Positions 57,211 through 64,000 of a stretch of DNA of 64,000 bases are shown in pieces. The DNA lies in contig JAAWEH010000021.1 in assembly GCA_022794215.1 (NCBI GenBank), positions 50,089 through 114,088 of the forward strand. Direction: 5' to 3'. Source of the stretch: Oscillospiraceae bacterium (GTDB taxonomy: Bacteria; Bacillota; Clostridia; Oscillospirales; Oscillospiraceae). Every line of letters begins with the position of its first letter. Positions within the stretch are counted from its first letter, which is position 1. The notes under the pieces are model-generated. The model made no database searches. It was not told the DNA's origin and saw only the letters and a program-made list of their open reading frames with translations. Position numbers and translations under genes: made by a program.

Positions 57211-58245
57211 ATGAACGTGATAAAACTGGATCACATCAGCAAGACCTTCGGCAGCGAGGAGGCCGGAGTCCACGCCGTTCGGGACGTAACATTGCAAATC
57301 GCCCCCGGCGAGATCTTCGGTATCATCGGTTACTCCGGGGCGGGCAAGTCCACCCTGGTTCGATGTATCAACCTGCTGGAGAAGCCCACCGCCGGCACCG
57401 TGACGGTGGATGGACAGGAGCTGACACGAATGCCGGCGCGGGAGCTGCGTCAGGCCCGGAAGAAGATCAGCATGATCTTCCAGCTTTTTAACCTGATGCC
57501 CTCCCGCACCGTGGCCGAGAACGTGGCCTTCCCCCTGAAGGGTTCCGGGCTCTCCAAGGAGGAGACCAAGGCCAAGGTAAACGAGCTTTTGGAGCTGGTG
57601 GATCTGCCGGACAAGGCGGAGGCCTACCCCTCCCAGCTCTCCGGCGGACAGAAGCAGCGGGTGGCCATCGCAAGGGCCCTGGCCAGCGATCCCAAGGTGC
57701 TCCTGTGTGACGAGGCCACCTCTGCCCTGGATCCCCAGACCACCCGATCCATCCTGCGGCTGATTCAGGATATCAACCGGAAAACGGGGATCACAGTGGT
57801 GGTCATCACCCACGAGATGGCGGTGGTGAAAGAGATCTGCCACAGAGTGGCGGTGATGGAGCTGGGCCGGGTGGTGGAGCTGGGAAGCGTGTTTGACATC
57901 TTCTCCAACCCCCAGCAGAGCGTGACCCGATCCTTTATCGCAACCACCTCTAACCTGGGCAAGATCGATGAGCTCATCGCCGCAGATGACCCCCTGGTGG
58001 CGGTGAAACCGGGGGCGGTGGTGGCCCGGCTCAACTATAGCCAGAGCAACACCGGCGAGGCCACCATTTCCGAGATCTCCCGGAAATTCAATGTGGATGT
58101 GAGCATTGTGTTCAGCAATGTGGAGATCATTGAGGGCCAGCCCTTGGGCGGCCTGGTGGCCATCATCAGCGGAGACAGAGTGACCGAGGCCATCGGATAC
58201 TTAAGCGAGAAAAACGTGATGGTGGAGGTGCTCAAGCGTGGCTGA
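57211..58245 (+). CDS. metN: Methionine ABC transporter ATP-binding protein with NIL domain
   Basis: [59 protein letters not shown]...[16 protein letters not shown]-terminal NIL-like region. Confidence 0.95.
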   Translation: MNVIKLDHISKTFGSEEAGVHAVRDVTLQIAPGEIFGIIGYSGAGKSTLVRCINLLEKPTAGTVTVDGQELTRMPARELRQARKKISMIFQLFNLMPSRTVAENVAFPLKGSGLSKEETKAKVNELLELVDLPDKAEAYPSQLSGGQKQRVAIARALASDPKVLLCDEATSALDPQTTRSILRLIQDINRKTGITVVVITHEMAVVKEICHRVAVMELGRVVELGSVFDIFSNPQQSVTRSFIATTSNLGKIDELIAADDPLVAVKPGAVVARLNYSQSNTGEATISEISRKFNVDVSIVFSNVEIIEGQPLGGLVAIISGDRVTEAIGYLSEKNVMVEVLKRG

Positions 58246-58918
58246 TTTTCTCTATTCGATCATCCCCAACGTGATGGATAAGCCGGAGCAGCTTTGGCAG
58301 GCCTTTGTGGAGACCATCCAGATGGTGGGGATTTCCGGCATCATCTCTCTGGCTCTGGGCATCCCCTTCGGAGTGCTGCTTTACACCACCAAGACCGGAG
58401 GGATCCTGGAAAACAGGCCCATCCACTTTGTCCTGGGCAAGATCTGCGACGTGTTCCGCTCCATCCCCTTCATTCTGCTGGCCATTTTGCTCATCGGCCT
58501 GAGCCGGCTGATCCTGGGAACGGGCATCGGCGTGAAGGGCGCCATCATCCCCCTGCTGTGCGCCACCATCCCCTATCTGGGCCGGCAGGTGGAGGGAGCT
58601 TTGGCGGAGGTTCCCGACGGCCTTGTGGAGGCGGCGGAGGCCATGGGCTGCTCCCCCTGGGAGATCATTTGGCGGATCTACTTAAAGGAGGCCATCCCCG
58701 GGATTGCCCGGGGCGTGACCATTACCCTGATCTCCCTTATCAACTTCACCGCCGTGGCGGGGGCTGTGGGCGCCGGAGGACTGGGCAACTTCGCCATCTC
58801 CTACGGCAGCAACCGCCGGCAGACCGACATTGCCGTGGTGGTGGTCATCATCATTATTATTATGGTCAGCATCATCCAGACCATCGGCTCCACCGTCGCT
58901 AAGAAAGCGACCCATTAA
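58238..58918 (+). CDS. metI: Methionine ABC transporter permease
   Basis: FVETIQMVGISGIISLALGIPFGVLLYTTKTGGI...AAEAMGCSPWEIIWRIYLKEAIPGIARGVTITLISLINFTAVAGAVGAGGLG. Confidence 0.96.
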   Translation: MADFLYSIIPNVMDKPEQLWQAFVETIQMVGISGIISLALGIPFGVLLYTTKTGGILENRPIHFVLGKICDVFRSIPFILLAILLIGLSRLILGTGIGVKGAIIPLLCATIPYLGRQVEGALAEVPDGLVEAAEAMGCSPWEIIWRIYLKEAIPGIARGVTITLISLINFTAVAGAVGAGGLGNFAISYGSNRRQTDIAVVVVIIIIIMVSIIQTIGSTVAKKATH

Positions 58919-58985
58919 ACCGTAAGCTCTTGTACTTTCCCTCGGGAAAGCCAACATTGCAATTCACTTTTAGGAGGAACGTAAC

Positions 58986-59870
58986 ATGAAAAAGAAGAAT
59001 ATCATCGCCCTGACCCTTACCGCCACTTTGAGCCTCAGCCTGCTGGCTGCCTGCGGCGGCGGTTCCGCCACCACTCCTGCTCCCCAGGAGTCCACTCCCG
59101 CTGAGGAGACCGCTCCCGTGGAGACCGGGGCTCCCGAGACCACCGTGGTTACCGTGGGTGTGGTTGGCGCCAACAACGACCAGTGGATCACTGTCAATGA
59201 GCTGCTGGCGGCGGAGAACATTGAAGTGGAGATCAAGGAGTTTTCTGCCTACAACATTCCCAACGACGCTCTGAACGCTGGGGAGATCGACCTGAACGCC
59301 TTCCAGCACAAGGCTTACCTCAACAATGAGATCGAGGCCCAGGGCTATGACATCACCGTTTTGGGCGACACCATTATCGCTCCCCTGTCCCTCTACTCCG
59401 ACAAGATCACCTCTGTCGGAGAGCTGAAGGAGGGCGACCAGATCGCCGTACCCCAGGATCCCACCAACGAAGGCCGCTGCCTTAAGATCCTGGAGGCCCA
59501 GGGTGTGCTGAAGGTGGACCCCGCCGCCGGGTATATGCCCGAGCTGAAGGACATCACCGAGAACCCCCTGAACCTGAAGTTCGTCGAGGTGGAAGCCGCC
59601 CAGACCTCCACTATGCTGCCTGACGTGGCCGCCGCCTTTATCAACGGCGCTCACGCCTCTGACGCCGGCCTGACCCCTGACGACGCCATCTGCACCGAGA
59701 CCGTGGAGCCCGGCAGCGACAACCCCTACATCAACATCATCGCCTGCCGCACCGCCGACCTGGAGAACGAGACCTACCTGAAGGTGCTGGCTGCCTATCA
59801 GTCCGCTGAGACTGCCCAGGCTATCAAGGACATCTACAAGGGCCTGTATATCCCCGCTTTCCAGTACTAA
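58986..59870 (+). CDS. metQ: MetQ/NlpA-family substrate-binding lipoprotein
   Basis: Lipobox LLAAC; VGVVGANNDQWITVNELLAAENIEVEIKEFSAYNIPNDALNAGEIDLNAFQHKAYLNNEI. Confidence 0.95.
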   Translation: MKKKNIIALTLTATLSLSLLAACGGGSATTPAPQESTPAEETAPVETGAPETTVVTVGVVGANNDQWITVNELLAAENIEVEIKEFSAYNIPNDALNAGEIDLNAFQHKAYLNNEIEAQGYDITVLGDTIIAPLSLYSDKITSVGELKEGDQIAVPQDPTNEGRCLKILEAQGVLKVDPAAGYMPELKDITENPLNLKFVEVEAAQTSTMLPDVAAAFINGAHASDAGLTPDDAICTETVEPGSDNPYINIIACRTADLENETYLKVLAAYQSAETAQAIKDIYKGLYIPAFQY

Positions 59871-59879
59871 GACAGATTT

Positions 59880-59922
59880 TAGGGTGGCCCTTCCGTTTGA
59901 AAGAACGGCAGGGCCGCCCTTT
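59880..59922 (+). terminator. Hairpin between metQ and its paralog
   Basis: agggtggcccttccgtttgaaagaacggcagggccgccctttt. Confidence 0.7.
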
Positions 59923-59948
59923 TGACCTGCAAAAGGAGGCGCGTTTCC

Positions 59949-60782
59949 TTGGAGGCATTGGGTTTGGCCATGAGCCTTGCCGCAGCCCTTGCGCTGGGTG
60001 TCTGTGGGGGAATGATAGCCCCTGTGGATACGGGGCAAGAGCCTGACGGCGTTACTGTGGTTAAAGTGGGTGTGACAGGAGATCGCAATCCCCAGTGGGA
60101 TACGGTGAATGCTTTGCTGGAAGAGGAGCATATCCGGGTAGAGCTGATAGAGTTTATGTCCTATGAGCTGCCCAACCGGGCTTTGGCGGCTGGGGAGATC
60201 GACCTGAATGCCTTTCAGCATAAGGTATATCTGGAGCGAGAGGTAGAAACCTGGGGCTATGACATTGTCTCTTTGGGGGATACCCTGATGGCTCCTTTTG
60301 GGCTTTATTCTGAGAAGCTCACCTCCATAGAAGAGTTAAAGTGGGGCGGCAGGATCGCTCTTCCCAACGACCCCGGAGGGGAAGGCCGCTGCTTTAAGAT
60401 TTTGGAGGATATGGGCGTGCTGGAGCTGGATCCCGCTGCCGGATACACCCCGGGGGTGGCGGATATCACGGAAAACCCGCTGAACCTGATGTTTGTGGAA
60501 GTTGAGGCCCACTACACTGCCCGTATGCTGCCGGATGTGGATGCTGCCTTTGTGGGAGGGGCTTTTGCACTGGACAACGGTTTGTCCCTTTCAGACGCCA
60601 TATATACCGAAGCGGTTCGGCCCGGCGGGGACAATCCCTATGTCAATGTGATTGCCTGCAGAGCGGAGGATTTGGAGAATGAGATCTACCTGAAGGTGCT
60701 GGCTGCCTACCAGTCTCCGGAAACGGCCAGAGCCATTTTGGAGGCATATGGGGGCGTCTATGTCCCCGGGTTTTCATATTGA
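59949..60782 (+). CDS. Divergent MetQ paralog, probably TTG start
   Basis: LEALGLAMSLAAALALGVCGG...VGVTGDRNPQWDTVNALLEEEHIRVELIEFMSYELPNRALAAGEIDLNAFQHKVYLEREV; AGGAGG 9 nt upstream of the in-frame TTG. Confidence 0.85.
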   Translation: MEALGLAMSLAAALALGVCGGMIAPVDTGQEPDGVTVVKVGVTGDRNPQWDTVNALLEEEHIRVELIEFMSYELPNRALAAGEIDLNAFQHKVYLEREVETWGYDIVSLGDTLMAPFGLYSEKLTSIEELKWGGRIALPNDPGGEGRCFKILEDMGVLELDPAAGYTPGVADITENPLNLMFVEVEAHYTARMLPDVDAAFVGGAFALDNGLSLSDAIYTEAVRPGGDNPYVNVIACRAEDLENEIYLKVLAAYQSPETARAILEAYGGVYVPGFSY

Positions 60783-60832
60783 GCAGGAAAATAGAATTTC
60801 GATCATGAAGTAGGATCAAAGGAGGTTCCACC

Positions 60833-62020
60833 ATGGATTTTCGCAAAGAAGCGCAGGCCCTGGCCCCCTACCTCTCCGGCCTGCGCCGGGAGTTTCATAT
60901 GCACCCGGAGGTGAGCCGGCAGGAGTTCTGGACGGCGGAGCGCATCGAGAAGGAGCTGGACGCCATAGGGATTGCCGATCACAGGCGGGTGGACGGCAGC
61001 GGGGTCTACGCCGTGTTTCACGGGGAGAAGCCGGGAGACCGGGTCATGACCCTCCGGGCGGACATCGACGCCCTGCCCATTCAGGAGGAGAATACCGCCC
61101 TGCCCTACTGCTCCAAGGAGCCGGGAGTGATGCACGCCTGCGGCCATGATGGACACGCCGCCGGACTTTTGGGCGGGGCCAGGCTGCTCTACAGCCACAA
61201 GGCGGAGTTTGGCGGAGAGGTGCGGCTGTTCTTCCAGCACGCCGAGGAGATCGGCTACGGTGGCCGGGTGTTTGTGAAGGAGGGACTGCTGAAGGGTTCT
61301 GGGCGGGTGTTTGGTATCCACATGGCCCCCGACCTGAAGGTGGGCACCGTGGGGGTCAAGACGGGGCCCAACAACGCCAGCGTGGATCACTTCACCATTC
61401 GGGTGAAGGGGGTGGCCTCCCACGTGTCCAAGCCGGAGCAGGGGGTGGACGCCCTTTACATTGCCAGCCAGATCGTGGTGGGGCTCCAGGCACTGGTTAC
61501 CCGGCGAACTTCTCCGGTGGATCCGCTGGTCATCGGGGTGGGTAAGCTGACGGCGGGCACGGCCTATAACATTGTGGCGGAGAACGCTGTGCTGGAGGGT
61601 ACCGTCCGGGCCATGACCGCTGAGACCCGGAAGAACGCCCAAAAGTGGATCAACGCTCTGTGCGCCCAGACTGCCCAGCTCTACGGGGGCACGGCGGCGG
61701 TGGAGTGGATCGACTTTGCCACCCCCCTGGTGAATCCGGAACTGGGCTGTAAGGAGGCCGGACAGGTGGTCACCGACCTCTTTGGGCCCCAGGCCCTGGT
61801 CACTGACCGGGAGCTGTCCCTGGGGGGAGACGACTTCGCGGAATTTCTGCTGACGGTTCCCGGCTGCTATGCCTATGTGGGCAGCGCCAGCGACAGCCGG
61901 CCCGAGACCCGGCGGCCGCTGCACAACGACGGGATGGACCTGGACGAGGGGGCCCTCACCGTGGCGGCGGTCCTTCACGCGGAGTACAGCTGGAGGTACC
62001 TCACGGGGGCATTTGATTGA
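60833..62020 (+). CDS. M20D amidohydrolase (hippurate hydrolase / N-acyl-amino acid hydrolase type)
   Basis: LRREFHMHPEVSRQEFWTAERI...VMTLRADIDALPIQEENTALPYCSKEPGVMHACGHDGHAAGLLGGARLL. Confidence 0.94.
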   Translation: MDFRKEAQALAPYLSGLRREFHMHPEVSRQEFWTAERIEKELDAIGIADHRRVDGSGVYAVFHGEKPGDRVMTLRADIDALPIQEENTALPYCSKEPGVMHACGHDGHAAGLLGGARLLYSHKAEFGGEVRLFFQHAEEIGYGGRVFVKEGLLKGSGRVFGIHMAPDLKVGTVGVKTGPNNASVDHFTIRVKGVASHVSKPEQGVDALYIASQIVVGLQALVTRRTSPVDPLVIGVGKLTAGTAYNIVAENAVLEGTVRAMTAETRKNAQKWINALCAQTAQLYGGTAAVEWIDFATPLVNPELGCKEAGQVVTDLFGPQALVTDRELSLGGDDFAEFLLTVPGCYAYVGSASDSRPETRRPLHNDGMDLDEGALTVAAVLHAEYSWRYLTGAFD

Positions 62021-62323
62021 CATAATATTAGAAAAGACTTTTGCGTAGAGTGCTGTCTCAATAAGATGATTCTTTTTAGAAAAAGTTTTGGTTTTAATTG
62101 TATTGGTGGATGAAACATATAGAAACCGAGAAAAATATAGAAAAAGGGAAAAATGGAGCGAAAGATGCTTGCCAAGGATGGTAGAACGTGGTAAACTAAA
62201 CTTGAACATTGGAAGCGCTTTTGGCCTTCCGTTTTTTTGCCCTCGAATTTACAAAATTTGTAAATTTTGAGTAGTATAGTGAAGAGAGTATGCATTCATT
62301 ATCCTATGCGGAGGGCAAATCAA

Positions 62324-62953
62324 ATGGGAAAGATCATTCCTTTTACCAGACAGGATCGTAATAGCAGTAGGGGTGAAAGAGATATGACAGAAGTAATAAG
62401 GGAAATTCGGGCCTTGCCCCGAGACGGGGCTCTAATCAAAACTGCGGTTGATTTGATTTTAAAAAAGATGGGGCTTACAGATAAATACCCTATCCCCATT
62501 GTTCGGATTGCCCAGGAGATGGGTTTTGCAGTTTATCAGCAACCAATTTCTGATAAAAATCTGTCTGGATATATTGCAATTTCTGGGGATTTAAAAGAGC
62601 GCTATCCCAGTGATAAAATCATCAGCGTTTCCCAAGATGAGAGCCTGGGGCATAAGCGGTTCACCATTGCCCATGAGTTGGCCCATTTCCTCTTTGATTT
62701 TGACCCCGGAGAGATGAGCGAGTATTATGACACTTATCAGACTGATGCGATTCATGCGGAAAGTCCGGAGGAAAAGAGAGCAAACCAGTTTGCTGCGTAC
62801 CTGCTTATGCCAGAAGACATATTTAACAAAGTCAATGATCATGTAAAAGTAGAGGGAGATCTTTACGAGACGGTAAACCGCTTGGCAAAAGAATTCCAAG
62901 TCTCTGCTACGGCGGCAAGACTCCATATAGATGAAGTAAAATCGAAACAGTAA
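62324..62953 (+). CDS. ImmA/IrrE-family metallo-endopeptidase
   Basis: HKRFTIAHELAHFLFDFDPGEMSEYYDTYQTDAIHAESPEEKRANQFAAYLLMPEDIF: HExxH-type HELAH motif plus EKRANQFAAYLLMP. Confidence 0.9.
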   Translation: MGKIIPFTRQDRNSSRGERDMTEVIREIRALPRDGALIKTAVDLILKKMGLTDKYPIPIVRIAQEMGFAVYQQPISDKNLSGYIAISGDLKERYPSDKIISVSQDESLGHKRFTIAHELAHFLFDFDPGEMSEYYDTYQTDAIHAESPEEKRANQFAAYLLMPEDIFNKVNDHVKVEGDLYETVNRLAKEFQVSATAARLHIDEVKSKQ

Positions 62954-62988
62954 AAATACGGGTCTTACTTTAAGTGTGGTGAGCAACA

Positions 62989-63507
62989 ATGGGAGAGAGC
63001 GAGCAGTATCAGCCCCCTACGATTGATAAAGCCGCCGAGGATACCATAAAAAAGGATAAGGAAAAGGCAAGTCGGCTTTTGAATAGTGTCCAAGAGCAGT
63101 TGCCGTTGGGGAATGACCAGGAATTGTCGGAGAGCGATAAGTCCTCTATAATGAGTCATAATGAGGCATTTACAAAGTTGCTGAATTCCTATACAGACAA
63201 TTTAGAGGGAAGCTTGGCTCAAAAGAGGGTGTTTAAGAGTGCGTTTTTTCTCGGTGTATGTGGAGTGCTGTGGAAAATTTTAGATTTGACAACCATGGTA
63301 GTGACACAGGGAGTTAACGGAAATCTGTCCGGAGAAAATATGGGACTTTACCTTACCGCAATGGGAACTTTCTTAACTAGCTTTATTGTGTTGCCAAAGG
63401 TGATTACAAAATATTTGTTCAACCCTGAGGAAGAGAAGGGGATGGCGGACATTGTAAAGGCCATCCAGGAATATGATACAAAAATTCGAGATAACAGAAA
63501 GCGGTAA
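62989..63507 (+). CDS. Hypothetical two-TM membrane protein paired with the ImmA/IrrE gene
   Basis: Soluble N-terminus, two hydrophobic segments (VFKSAFFLGVCGVLWKILDLTTMVV; MGLYLTAMGTFLTSFIVLPKVI), charged C-terminal helix. Confidence 0.8.
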   Translation: MGESEQYQPPTIDKAAEDTIKKDKEKASRLLNSVQEQLPLGNDQELSESDKSSIMSHNEAFTKLLNSYTDNLEGSLAQKRVFKSAFFLGVCGVLWKILDLTTMVVTQGVNGNLSGENMGLYLTAMGTFLTSFIVLPKVITKYLFNPEEEKGMADIVKAIQEYDTKIRDNRKR

Positions 63508-63559
63508 ACATAGAAAGTCCGGCACCCATCGAAAGGGGGTGCCGGACTTTCTATGTTTT
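63507..63559 (+). terminator. Very long terminator hairpin after the membrane protein gene
   Basis: aaacatagaaagtccggcaccc...gggtgccggactttctatgttt, about 22-bp stem. Confidence 0.8.
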
Positions 63560-63574
63560 AGAATATATTTCTCA

Positions 63575-63612
63575 AAAAAGTACCACCCTTTCGAGGGTAG
63601 TACTTTTTGATG
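63575..63612 (-). terminator. rpsI terminator
   Basis: aaaaaagtaccaccctttcgagggtagtacttttt. Confidence 0.7.
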
Positions 63613-63625
63613 AAGCAGAATAAGA

Positions 63626-64000
63626 TCAGCGCTTGGAGAACTGAGGAGCGCGGCGGGCGGCTTTGAGGCCGTACTTCTTCCGCTCCTTCATACGAGGGTC
63701 GCGGGTGAGGAAGCCGGCGGCCTTCAGAGCCGGGCGGTACTCGGGGTTGACCTCCAGCAGGGCCCGGGCGATGCCGTGCCGGATGGCGCCGGCCTGACCG
63801 GTGACGCCGCCGCCGGTGACGGTGGCGGAGATGTCCACCTTGCCCAGCAGGTCGGTGGTGACCAGGGGCTGACGGACGATGAGCTTCAGGGTATCGAGAC
63901 CAAAGTAGTCGTCGATGTCACGGCCGTTGATGGTGATGGCGCCGGTGCCGTTGGGGAAGAGATGCACCCGGGCCACGGAGGACTTCCGGCGGCCGGTGCC
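63626..64000 (-). CDS. rpsI: 30S ribosomal protein S9, 5' end outside window
   Basis: [34 protein letters not shown]...[62 protein letters not shown]. Confidence 0.97.
   Translation of the reverse strand, partial: GTGRRKSSVARVHLFPNGTGAITINGRDIDDYFGLDTLKLIVRQPLVTTDLLGKVDISATVTGGGVTGQAGAIRHGIARALLEVNPEYRPALKAAGFLTRDPRMKERKKYGLKAARRAPQFSKR

Noticed and set aside
62088-62270. 60-aa ORF between the amidohydrolase and ImmA genes
   Set aside because: AT-rich, charged low-complexity start, overlaps a probable terminator (ggaagcgcttttggccttccgttttttt); no clear RBS.

Overview
GC-rich chromosomal window, probably from a gut Clostridia/Oscillospirales-type bacterium (inferred from gene content and codon usage). 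It is mostly housekeeping genes: proB/proA, trmL, a pgk-tpiA-gpmI-eno glycolytic cluster, nadE, an M20 dipeptidase, a glycerate kinase/CdaR/LarA-like cluster, pyk, an MBOAT/DHHW envelope-acylation cluster, mtaB, pgi, bioB, two signal peptidases, a YhaO/YhaN-like pair, ymdB, htpG, nucleoside hydrolase, rqcP-hup-mazG-spoVB, mtaD, a purine nucleoside phosphorylase, a metNIQ methionine ABC transporter operon, an ImmA/IrrE-type gene with a membrane-protein partner, and rpsI. There is no clear phage, IS transposase, rRNA, tRNA or CRISPR. The strongest unannotated signal is 5' of metN: a sigma70-like promoter, a strong SD, a 30-aa ORF with 10 Met codons, an intrinsic terminator, and a leader segment that can pair with the terminator 5' arm. 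This has the architecture of a methionine leader-peptide transcription attenuator. Other notable signals: a decayed second pgk 3' end interrupted by a hairpin element, a three-hairpin structured repeat with covarying stems, a perfect parS site, a CIRCE operator at htpG, a BirA-like operator on the bioB promoter, an internally deleted flavoprotein, and a frameshifted stalk-domain gene with a GADGPT C-terminus.
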